The notes beneath the pieces are model-generated. The model had not been told where the DNA came from. It searched no databases and worked only from the letters and a program-made list of their open reading frames with translations. This document shows positions 6,080 through 13,282 of a stretch of 16,517 bases of DNA, one piece after another. The DNA is from an uncultured Lachnospiraceae bacterium (GTDB lineage Bacteria > Bacillota > Clostridia > Lachnospirales > Lachnospiraceae). Position 1 is the first letter of the stretch. Every line of letters begins with the position of its first letter. A program made the position numbers and the translations under genes. Location of the stretch: NCBI GenBank assembly GCA_910577065.1, contig CAJTLD010000026.1, forward strand, positions 8,311 to 24,827, written 5' to 3'.

Positions 6080-7846
6080 GTGAAGTGGCGGAAAATAGCA
6101 AATACGCTGATGTTTAAGCTGGTTTTGGCAGTTTCCCTGGGGATACTCGGGCTTGCGGCGGTTCTGCATTTTATGAACCAGTCCATATCAAAAGAAGTAT
6201 TTGCAAAGATATTTTCAGAGTCACAGCAGAAAATATTCAATCAGATTGATCGGCAGTTCTGTCAATTTTATGAAGATATCTGGAGAATTTCAAGCACCAT
6301 CAGTTCCAGCGAGCCGGTAAAAAATTATCTAATGGAAGAAAATCCGGCATCCGTTAAGGAACGGGGGAATATTTATTATATGCAAAGAGAAATGGAAGAA
6401 ACCCGCCTTTCGGATTATACGCAGTTAAATGTGATGCTTGTGAGTACGCAGGGGAAAAGCTATGTCTACAACTGGACGGATAAGCTGGCAGTATCCGCCA
6501 GTGATATCCTGTTTAGCCCGGTAACCCAAAAGGCCGGACAGGAGCCGGGAAAGCTGGTATGCGAGTACCAGGAGTCGGGCTACAGCGACGTTACCAAATC
6601 GGAGCCCGTCATTGTAATGGCCTGCGCGGTATATGAAAAAGAAACGGTTTTGGGGTATTTGTATATTACCATGAAGGAACAGGAATTCAGGGAAATGTAC
6701 AATTATTTCACTTCGTCCACGAGCGATATCGTGGTCTTAAACGGAGAAGGGGAAGTGATTTCCTCAAATGAGCCGGATTACCTAAAAACAGATTCCAAAA
6801 GGCAGCGTTACGTCAAACGGCTTGCGGCGGAAATGGAATCGGAAGGAATTTACCGGAAACAGGAAAAAGACGGAAATTCAGTAGACACTATCCTGTTCCA
6901 GAAACTAAGGAGCAGTAATTACCATTTAATAGGGATTATTAATCCGCAGGCGGCCTTTGCAGAAAGCTACAATATGGCGCGCATTGTATTTTTTACATTG
7001 TTTTCGGCAAGCGTTATTTTGTTTTTGGTGATTGTATTTGTGCGGCAGCAGACAAAACCGTTGGCGCATCTGGCGGATAAAATGGGGCGTGTACGCAGCG
7101 GAAACCTCGGTGAATTTGTCCGGATAGAGGGAACGGAGGAAATCAGGGAACTGACCGAGACGTACAACCAGATGATCCGTCTTTTGGATGAATCCGTACA
7201 GAAACTGATTGATTTTGAAAAGGAAAAGCGCATTGCGGAAATCCATGCGCTCCAGATGCAGATTAACCCGCATTATGTCTATAATACGCTGGCTACCATT
7301 AAAATATTGATCTGGCAGGGAAACGCCGAACTTTCCACACGCGTCATTGACGCATTTGTACAGCTTCTGCGCAATACCATCAGCAATACGCAGGAATGCA
7401 TCACAGTTGCCCAGGAGATTGAAAACCTGAAAAATTACGTCCTGATCAATCAGGTGCGGTATGGGGATATGATAAAGACCGAATATTTTGTGGCGCACAA
7501 CTGCAGCGGGAGCCTCCTGCCCAAAATGATTTTGCAGCCTTTTGTGGAAAACGCATTTTTTCATGCGTTTCCGGAAGGAAAGGGAGGCAATATCCAGGTT
7601 TTTGTCAGGAAAAAAGAAGACAGGCTGATCTTTGAAGTGGCGGATAACGGTATTGGTATGACGCCGGAACAGTTAAAGAGCGTGCAGACGAAGGATAAGC
7701 GCAGCAAAAAGGAGCATCTTACAGGGATTGGCATCAACAACGTGGACGACAGGCTGAAGCTTTTGTACGGGGAAGAATATGGGGTACGGATTGAAAGCAA
7801 GGAGGAGGAAGGGACGAAAATCACAATTACGATGCCGGCGGAGTGA
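6080..7846 (+). CDS. YesM-type membrane sensor histidine kinase
   Basis: A 588-aa inner-membrane kinase. TM1 lies at about residues 12-32 and TM2 at about 301-322, bracketing a ~270-residue extracytoplasmic sensor region. A HAMP linker follows (about 323-376, QTKPLAHLADKMGRVRSGNL). The His-kinase dimerisation segment has the phospho-acceptor at His398 in INPHYVYNTLATIK, where this subfamily usually reads NPHFLYN. The ATPase part shows the N-box VENAFFHAF (from 489), DNGIGMT and GIGINNVDDRLKLLYG. GTG at 6080 is the start: GGGGAGG lies about nine bases upstream and the codon abuts the regulator's TAA. It should phosphorylate the adjacent regulator. Its extracytoplasmic domain and the lipoprotein two genes upstream are plausible signalling partners. 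No terminator is visible after it; the rplS promoter begins 8 bases past the stop. Confidence 0.94.
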   Translation: MKWRKIANTLMFKLVLAVSLGILGLAAVLHFMNQSISKEVFAKIFSESQQKIFNQIDRQFCQFYEDIWRISSTISSSEPVKNYLMEENPASVKERGNIYYMQREMEETRLSDYTQLNVMLVSTQGKSYVYNWTDKLAVSASDILFSPVTQKAGQEPGKLVCEYQESGYSDVTKSEPVIVMACAVYEKETVLGYLYITMKEQEFREMYNYFTSSTSDIVVLNGEGEVISSNEPDYLKTDSKRQRYVKRLAAEMESEGIYRKQEKDGNSVDTILFQKLRSSNYHLIGIINPQAAFAESYNMARIVFFTLFSASVILFLVIVFVRQQTKPLAHLADKMGRVRSGNLGEFVRIEGTEEIRELTETYNQMIRLLDESVQKLIDFEKEKRIAEIHALQMQINPHYVYNTLATIKILIWQGNAELSTRVIDAFVQLLRNTISNTQECITVAQEIENLKNYVLINQVRYGDMIKTEYFVAHNCSGSLLPKMILQPFVENAFFHAFPEGKGGNIQVFVRKKEDRLIFEVADNGIGMTPEQLKSVQTKDKRSKKEHLTGIGINNVDDRLKLLYGEEYGVRIESKEEEGTKITITMPAE

Positions 7847-7854
7847 AATTTTTC

Positions 7855-7883
7855 TTGCATCCCCAAAAAAATTGTGGTATAGT
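7855..7883 (+). promoter_or_regulatory. rplS promoter (sigma-A type, extended -10)
   Basis: TTGCAT at 7855-7860, a 17-base spacer, and TATAGT at 7878-7883. TG at 7875-7876 is one base before the -10, giving an extended -10. Strong and correctly spaced for a ribosomal-protein gene. Transcription should begin near 7890, leaving a leader of about 120 bases. Confidence 0.85.
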
Positions 7884-7889
7884 CTTATA

Positions 7890-8008
7890 GTTGTATTAAT
7901 TATGCGATGGTCCTCTGTTACGGCGCCTTTTTTAGGATGTGCTAATACCGCACATGCCGGGAAAAGCTTTAGGTATTAAGAACATCGGACGAATTAGGAG
8001 GAAATAAA
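7890..8008 (+). ncRNA. Structured 5' leader of rplS (candidate L19 leader)
   Basis: Between the promoter and rplS lies a compact foldable leader. ATGTGC 7937-7942 pairs with GCACAT 7950-7955, and CGGC 7921-7924 can close outside it with GCCG 7956-7959. The whole 7-base loop TAATACC (7943-7949) is complementary to GGTATTA (7972-7978), giving a possible pseudoknot. TCCTC at 7911-7915 is complementary to GAGGA (7998-8002) inside the rplS ribosome site AGGAGG, so alternative folding could hide the start signal. An autoregulatory L19 leader family is known from Bacillota (Rfam L19_leader). Membership of that family is inferred from position and was not tested against a model. Confidence 0.6.
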
Positions 8009-8359
8009 ATGAACACAGGTGAAATCATCAGAAACATTGAAGCAGAGCAGATGAAAGCGGAAGTGCCCGAATTTCATGTCGGGGATACGGTAAAGGTTTA
8101 CGGCCGGATCAAAGAGGGAAACCGTGAAAGAATCCAGGTATTTGAAGGCATCGTATTAAAGAGGCAGGGCGGCAGCAGCCGTGAGACTTTTACGGTACGT
8201 AAGTTTTCAAGCGGCGTAGGCGTGGAGAAAACATGGCCCTTACATTCTCCGAACGTCGAAAAGGTTGAAATCGTGCGTTACGGTAAAGTAAGGCGTGCAA
8301 AATTATATTATTTAAGGGGACGCGTCGGAAAAGCTGCTAAAGTGAAAGAAAAAAAATAA
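8009..8359 (+). CDS. rplS: Large-subunit ribosomal protein L19
   Basis: L19 is a 50S protein at the interface with the 30S subunit. The 116-aa product matches the family end to end: FHVGDTVKVYGRIKEGNRERIQ, then VFEGIVLKRQG, the conserved RETFTVRKFSSGVGVEKTWP, the LHSPNVEKVEIVRYGKVRRA block, and the C-terminal KLYYLRGRVGKAAKVKE. Length is typical. ATG 8009 is preceded by AGGAGG at 7996-8001 with seven bases between. The gene has its own promoter and structured leader and is followed by an intrinsic terminator. In many Bacillota rplS follows trmD; here no trmD is upstream and a two-component system takes that position. rbgA, a GTPase for late 50S assembly, lies two genes downstream. Confidence 0.98.
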   Translation: MNTGEIIRNIEAEQMKAEVPEFHVGDTVKVYGRIKEGNRERIQVFEGIVLKRQGGSSRETFTVRKFSSGVGVEKTWPLHSPNVEKVEIVRYGKVRRAKLYYLRGRVGKAAKVKEKK

Positions 8360-8382
8360 ACATTGCAGCGAATGCAATAAAG

Positions 8383-8430
8383 AGCCGTATCCTGTTTTGG
8401 AGAAATTCCAGGCAGGTACGGCTGTTTTTT
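8383..8430 (+). terminator. Intrinsic terminator after rplS
   Basis: AGCCGTA 8383-8389 plus CCTG 8391-8394 pairs with CAGG 8413-8416 plus TACGGCT 8417-8423, with one bulged base (T8390), and a run of six T at 8425-8430 follows. A smaller hairpin, ATTGCA/TGCAAT (8362-8378), precedes it. It separates rplS from lepB. Confidence 0.88.
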
Positions 8431-8469
8431 AACGGATACAAAAACAAAAGACAGCATACAGAGGCAGAT

Positions 8470-9057
8470 ATGAGAAGAAAAAGCGGATTACATTTTGGCC
8501 GGGAAAAACAGAAAGTAAATATCCCTGTGATAAAAGAAGTAATTGCATGGAGTATTGAAATTGCAATTGTACTTGGGATTTCATTTGTATTTGTTTACTA
8601 TATCGGACTGCGTACGAGCGTGGTCGGCCAGTCCATGATGCCGGTATTAGAGAACAGGCAGGAAATTTTAATCAACCGTTTTATTTATTTGCTCACCGAT
8701 CCGAAGCCAAACGATATCATCGTGTTTTTGCCGAACGGAAATGAAAAATCCCATTATTACGTAAAACGTGTTATCGGCGTGCCGGGCGATACGGTGCAAA
8801 TAAAAGACGGGGCCGTTTATGTCAACGGGGAGCCGTTTGAAGAGGCTGTGGAAACAGACGCCGTTTTGGATCCGGAACTGGCAGCGGAAGAAATTCTTCT
8901 GGCTGAGGATGAATATTTTGTACTGGGCGATAACCGCAATAACAGCGAAGACAGCCGGTATGCCAATATCGGCAACGTTAAAAAACAGCATATTATTGGG
9001 AAAGCATGGTTTATTGTGTCCCCGTATGAAGATTTTGGGTTTATCAAGAAAAAATAG
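8470..9057 (+). CDS. lepB: Signal peptidase I
   Basis: Type I (S26 family) signal peptidase, which cuts the signal peptides of exported proteins at the outer face of the membrane. The 195-aa protein has a charged N-terminus and one membrane segment at about residues 24-46, as usual for the short Gram-positive form. The catalytic Ser55 lies in VVGQSMMPVL and the general-base Lys99 in YYVKRVIGVPGD. The C-terminal family box GDNRNNSEDSR is intact. The start ATG 8470 is preceded by GAGG at 8461-8464. It lies between the rplS terminator and rbgA, and its stop is 14 bases before the rbgA start chosen here. No clear promoter lies in the 39 bases between the terminator and its start, so it may depend on readthrough. 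Confidence 0.95.
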   Translation: MRRKSGLHFGREKQKVNIPVIKEVIAWSIEIAIVLGISFVFVYYIGLRTSVVGQSMMPVLENRQEILINRFIYLLTDPKPNDIIVFLPNGNEKSHYYVKRVIGVPGDTVQIKDGAVYVNGEPFEEAVETDAVLDPELAAEEILLAEDEYFVLGDNRNNSEDSRYANIGNVKKQHIIGKAWFIVSPYEDFGFIKKK

Positions 9058-9071
9058 GAATGGAGAACATT

Positions 9072-9923
9072 ATGCAGTTTCAGTGGTACCCGGGGCATAT
9101 GACAAAAGCGAAACGTCAGATGCAGGAAGATATTAAGTTAATTGATCTGATTATAGAACTGGTGGACGCCAGGATCCCTTTATCGAGCCGGAATCCGGAT
9201 ATTGATATGTTAGGCAAAAACAAAGCCCGTCTGGTGCTGATGAACAAAGCGGATTTGGCGGATCCCAAAAAAAATGAGGTATGGAGCGCTTACTTTAAGG
9301 AAAAGGGATATTTCGTGGTTTGCGTGGACGCAAGGAGCAGGGCCGGCATGAAAGAAATACAAAATACCATTGCAAAAGCCTGCAGGGAAAAAACAGAACG
9401 CGACAAAAGAAGAGGTATTTTAAACCGTCCGGTACGCGCAATGGTAGTCGGAATCCCAAACGTGGGCAAATCCACGTTTATCAATACTTATGCGGGCAAA
9501 GCCTGCGCAAAAACCGGAAATAAACCGGGCGTGACCAAAGGCAGGCAGTGGATCCGCTTAAACAGGCAGGTGGAACTTTTGGATACGCCGGGAATTTTGT
9601 GGCCCAAATTTGAAGATCAGGAGGTAGGGCTTCATCTGGCGTTCATCGGATCGATCCGGGATGAAATTTTAAATACGCAGGAGTTGTCGTTGGAACTGAT
9701 CCGGTTTCTTATGCAGGAGTACCCGGGCAGCCTTGCCGCAAGGTATGGGATTGCGGAAGAAGAGGACGCCCCGCAGGCGCTCGGTGCGGTTGCCCGGATA
9801 AGGAACTGTTTGGGCAGGGGAGGAGAACCGGATTATGGCAAAGCGGCTGCGATTCTTGTGGACGAGTTCCGCAGCGGCAAAATAGGCAGATTTACATTAG
9901 AAGTGCCGGGCAGGAGCGGATGA
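9072..9923 (+). CDS. rbgA: Ribosome biogenesis GTPase RbgA (YlqF)
   Basis: Circularly permuted GTPase that acts late in 50S subunit assembly. The permutation is directly visible: the G4 motif NKAD (residues 58-61) comes before the P-loop GIPNVGKST (127-135), which is followed by DTPG (171-174) in LLDTPGILWPKFED. Family hallmarks QWYPGHMTKA at the very start and LVDARIPLSSRNP are also present. The C-terminal domain ends with a typical KIGRFTLE. I prefer ATG 9072 (283 aa), because it has GGAG at 9062-9065 and makes the conserved WYPGHM fall at residue 5; an in-frame ATG at 9060 would add four residues. Stop and next start are four bases apart, so rnhB is in the same unit. Proximity to rplS fits a 50S-assembly role. 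Confidence 0.96.
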   Translation: MQFQWYPGHMTKAKRQMQEDIKLIDLIIELVDARIPLSSRNPDIDMLGKNKARLVLMNKADLADPKKNEVWSAYFKEKGYFVVCVDARSRAGMKEIQNTIAKACREKTERDKRRGILNRPVRAMVVGIPNVGKSTFINTYAGKACAKTGNKPGVTKGRQWIRLNRQVELLDTPGILWPKFEDQEVGLHLAFIGSIRDEILNTQELSLELIRFLMQEYPGSLAARYGIAEEEDAPQALGAVARIRNCLGRGGEPDYGKAAAILVDEFRSGKIGRFTLEVPGRSG

Positions 9924-9927
9924 ACAG

Positions 9928-10695
9928 ATGGAACACAAAAGTATCAATGAAATCAGGACAGAATTTAAGGCAGCATGTGAAGAAACGCTGCCTTCTTTTA
10001 TTGCGGCTTATCAAAGCGACGCGCGCCTTGGCGTGATAAAATTAGTGGAGCAGGCAAAAAAGCGCATACAGGCGCAGGAAGCAGAACGGGAGCGTATCGA
10101 AAGCTTAAAAGTTTATGAAAAGCAGTATGCCCCGTTTGGCGCGGTGTGCGGGATTGACGAGGTGGGGCGCGGCCCCCTTGCAGGGCCAGTTGTGGCGGGC
10201 GCGGTGATTCTGCCGAAAGACTGCGGTATTTTATATATCAATGATTCTAAAAAGCTTTCGGCAAAAAAGAGGGAAGAACTTTACGACGTGATTTTAGAAC
10301 AGGCTGTGGCTGTGGGAATCGGCATGGTTTCCCCGCAGCGGATTGATGAAATCAATATTCTGCAGGCAACCTATGAAGCCATGCGGCAGGCTATTCATAA
10401 TTTAAGCGTAACGCCCGATATATTATTAAATGACGCGGTGACGATTCCGGAAGTTGCAATCCGTCAGGCGCCGATTATAAAAGGGGACGAAAAAAGTATC
10501 TCCATAGGCGCGGCGAGTATCGTTGCAAAGGTGACAAGGGACAGATTAATGGAAGAGTATGACGTTCTTTTGCCGGGGTACGGTTTTGCAGCCAACAAAG
10601 GATATGGTACTACGGAGCATATTGCGGCGATCCGGTCGCTTGGCCCTACGCCTATTCACCGCAGATCGTTTATCAAAAATTTTGTGCAGGGGTAA
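9928..10695 (+). CDS. rnhB: Ribonuclease HII
   Basis: Cuts the RNA strand of RNA-DNA hybrids and starts removal of single ribonucleotides misincorporated in DNA. The 255-aa protein has an N-terminal extension of about 65 residues, as in Bacillus RNase HII, then the catalytic motif IDEVGRGPLAGPVV with Asp77 and Glu78. It is followed by NDSKKLSAKKRE, GDEKSISIGAASIVAKVTRD and GYGFAANKGYGTTEH, all diagnostic of the family. ATG 9928 has GGAGCGGA at 9913-9920 upstream. The pairing with rbgA is conserved in Bacillota. The stop is five bases before the next gene. Confidence 0.96.
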   Translation: MEHKSINEIRTEFKAACEETLPSFIAAYQSDARLGVIKLVEQAKKRIQAQEAERERIESLKVYEKQYAPFGAVCGIDEVGRGPLAGPVVAGAVILPKDCGILYINDSKKLSAKKREELYDVILEQAVAVGIGMVSPQRIDEINILQATYEAMRQAIHNLSVTPDILLNDAVTIPEVAIRQAPIIKGDEKSISIGAASIVAKVTRDRLMEEYDVLLPGYGFAANKGYGTTEHIAAIRSLGPTPIHRRSFIKNFVQG

Positions 10696-10700
10696 AAAAT

Positions 10701-12587
10701 ATGCAGATTACGGATATGTTGAACCAATACAACAGGACGCTTGCAAATGGTACGGAATTATCCGGGGGAGTCCAGGGCATCCGGCAGATTACCTCTTCCC
10801 TTCAGCAGATGTCGGTGGGGAATATTTTTGAAGGCAGCGTCAACCATATGGAAAACGGCGTAGTGACGCTGGGGCTTTCGGACGGCAAGACTATTCAGGC
10901 CAGGCTGGATTCCGGCGTAACGGTCCGCGTCGGGGAATCTATGTTTTTTCAGGTGCGTTCGAATAATGGGGCGCAGATTGCAATCCGCCCGTTTTCGCAG
11001 TCCGGGATGGCAAACCCGACGCTGTTAAACGCCTTAAAAGCGGCGAACCTTCCGGCAAACGGCAGGATGGTAACCATGGTCAACAGCATGATGGAACAGT
11101 CCATGCCGATTGACAAACAAAGCCTTCTGCAGATGGCAAAACTGGTTATGGGCAATGAGCGGATGGACGCCGCTACAATTGTACAGATGGCAAAGCTGGG
11201 GATTCCCGTGACAGAGGAGATGGCTGCCCAGTTTGAAAATTACAAGTCGGATCAGTATGCCATTTTAGATCAGCTGGAATCCGTTATGGAAGCCATACCG
11301 GAGCGATTGGCGGGAAGCGGCGGGGATCTCAAAGAACTTTTGGAGTTAAACCGGCAGATGATAAAAGTGTTTTTAGGGGAAGCAAATCAGGTGGAGGATG
11401 GAACCGTCTTAGTTCAGGAAAAAACGGCCAATCCGGAAGGCATGGCAGAAAAGGCCGCCGCAGGCGCGCAGGCGGAAGGCGCAGAAGAAGCCGCGGACGG
11501 CACGCAGGCAAAAAGCCTGCAAAACGCCAAAACGGCAGGGGATGCGCTGTTAGAAGCTTTACAGGAAAAAGAGCCGAGCGCACAGGCAAAAGAGCAGGCC
11601 GCGGGCAAAGCGCCTGCAGACGCGGCGGATATGCTGCTAAAAGAAGCGGATTTTGGAAAGAAAGCGGCCCATGCGCCGCAGGATACCGGCGCGGCGCATG
11701 GCCAGGCCGCCTCAAATGAAGGAGGGCAGGCCGGAGTTAAAGATACGCCGGAACTTTTGAAGGATTTGTTTGGGCCGGAAGAACTGGCCCATTTGGGTGA
11801 AAAGCTTTCTAAGATTACGGAACTTTCACGCAATACGACCGTTTTTTCGGACGGCGTTCTCTCTGGCGATTTGACGCAGAAAGAACTGCTGCAGTTTTTG
11901 GAACAGGCATTTGCCAGTAAAAACCCGTTCAGCAGGCAGGCGCTTTTGCAGCTGGCTTCGTCGAAAGAATACCGCGCCCTAATCCGCAGCGTTATGGAGC
12001 GGCAGTGGCTGTTAAAGCCGGAGGAGTTAAAGGGAGAACATAAGGTTAGCGAACTGTATGAACGGTTAGACCGCCAGATGGCGCAGATGGAAAAAGTTTT
12101 AAAGGCATTTGGCCAGGATACGCCGCAGCTGTCCCATACGGCCTCAAACGTGCGCAGTAATATCCAGTTTATGAACCAAATCAACCAGAATTTTGCCTAT
12201 GTCCAGATTCCGTTAAAATTAGCGGGCCAAAACGCCCACAGTGATATTTACGTCTATACGGACAAACGGAAAAAGCGGGAAAAGGACGATGAACTGACGG
12301 CGTTTCTGCATCTGGATTTGGATCATCTGGGTTCCACCGATGTTTCGGTCCGGCTGTGCCAAAAGAATGTGAAGGCGGATTTTTATCTGGCGGACGATAT
12401 GTCATACCAGTTGATCTTAGAGCATATGGATCAATTGGAGGAACGTCTGGCAAAAAAAGGCTTCCACGCTAAAATTGAGGTCAAAAACCAGCAGGAAGAC
12501 GTAAATTTTGTCGAAGACATGCTAAAGCAGGGCATGCCTTCTGCAGGCGGCATGGTACACCGGTATTCATTTGATGTCAGGGCGTGA
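10701..12587 (+). CDS. FliK-like protein (flagellar hook-length control C-terminal domain), YlqG-like position
   Basis: A 628-aa protein with three visible parts. The N-terminal ~100 residues (GNIFEGSVNHMENGVVTLGL, then TIQARLDSGVTVRVGESMFFQV) look like a small beta-rich domain. The middle (about 235-350) is a low-complexity Ala/Glu/Gln/Lys linker, probably disordered. The C-terminal ~150 residues (IQFMNQINQNFAYVQIPLKL, then LHLDLDHLGSTDVSVRLCQK and a final YSFDVRA) match the pattern of the FliK hook-length control domain. FliK measures hook length and switches export specificity through FlhB. The next gene encodes a protein like the FlhB cytoplasmic domain, which supports the assignment. No other flagellar gene is present, and the position after rnhB equals that of B. 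subtilis ylqG. Whether it acts in flagella is open; confidence applies to the domain call. Confidence 0.7.
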   Translation: MQITDMLNQYNRTLANGTELSGGVQGIRQITSSLQQMSVGNIFEGSVNHMENGVVTLGLSDGKTIQARLDSGVTVRVGESMFFQVRSNNGAQIAIRPFSQSGMANPTLLNALKAANLPANGRMVTMVNSMMEQSMPIDKQSLLQMAKLVMGNERMDAATIVQMAKLGIPVTEEMAAQFENYKSDQYAILDQLESVMEAIPERLAGSGGDLKELLELNRQMIKVFLGEANQVEDGTVLVQEKTANPEGMAEKAAAGAQAEGAEEAADGTQAKSLQNAKTAGDALLEALQEKEPSAQAKEQAAGKAPADAADMLLKEADFGKKAAHAPQDTGAAHGQAASNEGGQAGVKDTPELLKDLFGPEELAHLGEKLSKITELSRNTTVFSDGVLSGDLTQKELLQFLEQAFASKNPFSRQALLQLASSKEYRALIRSVMERQWLLKPEELKGEHKVSELYERLDRQMAQMEKVLKAFGQDTPQLSHTASNVRSNIQFMNQINQNFAYVQIPLKLAGQNAHSDIYVYTDKRKKREKDDELTAFLHLDLDHLGSTDVSVRLCQKNVKADFYLADDMSYQLILEHMDQLEERLAKKGFHAKIEVKNQQEDVNFVEDMLKQGMPSAGGMVHRYSFDVRA

Positions 12588-12591
12588 GGAT

Positions 12592-12882
12592 ATGAAAAGA
12601 TGGAATGAGGACGAAAAAATAAAAACAGCCGTCGCCCTTGCCTATGAGCCGGGGGACGCGGCCCCCAAAATCCTGGCGACAGGGAAAGGGGAACTGGCGG
12701 AGCGGATTATTAAAAAAGGGCAGGAAGAAAATGTGCCTTTATACAAAGACAACAAGCTGGCGCATACGCTTTCGAAACTGGAAATCGGCGATACCATACC
12801 GCCGGAGCTTTACGACGTTGTAGCGGAAATCCTGGTATTTGTAGACGACATGGACAGGCTGCGTTCTAAGCTTGGCAGATAA
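12592..12882 (+). CDS. Free-standing FlhB C-terminal-domain homologue (YlqH-like)
   Basis: A 96-aa protein that corresponds to the small cytoplasmic subdomain of FlhB/YscU, the type III export switch. Visible family features are TAVALAYEPGDAAPKILATG, then GELAERIIKKGQEENVPLYK, LAHTLSKLEIGDTIPPELYDVV and AEILVFVDDMDRL. Full FlhB has four membrane helices and self-cleaves at an NPTH motif just before AVAL. Here both the membrane part and the NPTH are absent, and the protein begins only about a dozen residues before TAVAL, so it looks like the cleaved C-terminal half as its own gene. ATG 12592 is chosen; it is close to GTGAGGA, which overlaps the stop of the preceding FliK-like gene. Starts further upstream have no ribosome site. 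The pair matches B. subtilis ylqG-ylqH. Confidence 0.85.
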   Translation: MKRWNEDEKIKTAVALAYEPGDAAPKILATGKGELAERIIKKGQEENVPLYKDNKLAHTLSKLEIGDTIPPELYDVVAEILVFVDDMDRLRSKLGR

Positions 12883-12896
12883 ACGGGGGAAGGGAT

Positions 12897-13262
12897 TTGG
12901 CAAAAAATAACAGACAGGCCGGCGCGGTATACGAACAAAAGGCAGCCGGATATCTGGCCGGGAAGGGATATCGGATATTAGAGCAGAATTTTTACAGCCG
13001 TTTTGGGGAAATTGATATTATAGCCAAAGACGGCCGATATCTTGTATTTATCGAAGTAAAATACCGCAGGGATACTTCCTGCGGAGATCCGTTGGAAGCG
13101 GTGACTGCAAAGAAGCAAAAGAAGATTTGCAGGGCCGCTTTCTGTTATTGCGGTAAAAACGGCTATGGGGATAGGGTTCCCTGCCGTTTTGACGTGGTTG
13201 CGATTACAGGCGGGGAAGATGGTATAACGCATATTAAAAACGCGTTTGATTTTCAGATGTAA
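12897..13262 (+). CDS. yraN: UPF0102 / YraN family nuclease-fold protein
   Basis: A 121-aa member of the YraN family, whose fold is related to PD-(D/E)xK and Holliday-junction nucleases; the biochemical role is not established. The core is visible: G9-x3-E13 near the start, then Glu38 and Asp40 in FGEIDIIAKDG and Glu53/Lys55 in VFIEVKYR, the spacing expected of an intact metal-binding site. The start is TTG at 12897, with a strong GGGGGAAGGG ribosome site at 12885-12894; no ATG fits the conserved N-terminus. Length is normal. It lies 14 bases after the FlhB-like gene and 20 before pgeF, consistent with one operon from lepB onward. Confidence 0.92.
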   Translation: MAKNNRQAGAVYEQKAAGYLAGKGYRILEQNFYSRFGEIDIIAKDGRYLVFIEVKYRRDTSCGDPLEAVTAKKQKKICRAAFCYCGKNGYGDRVPCRFDVVAITGGEDGITHIKNAFDFQM

Positions 13263-13282
13263 AAGAAAGGGAGGCGATTTTG

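Noticed and set aside
11414..12184. 256-aa open frame on the - strand inside the FliK-like gene
   Set aside because: Ser/Ala/Cys-rich mirror of the Ala/Glu-rich linker on the other strand; no ribosome site, no family resemblance.
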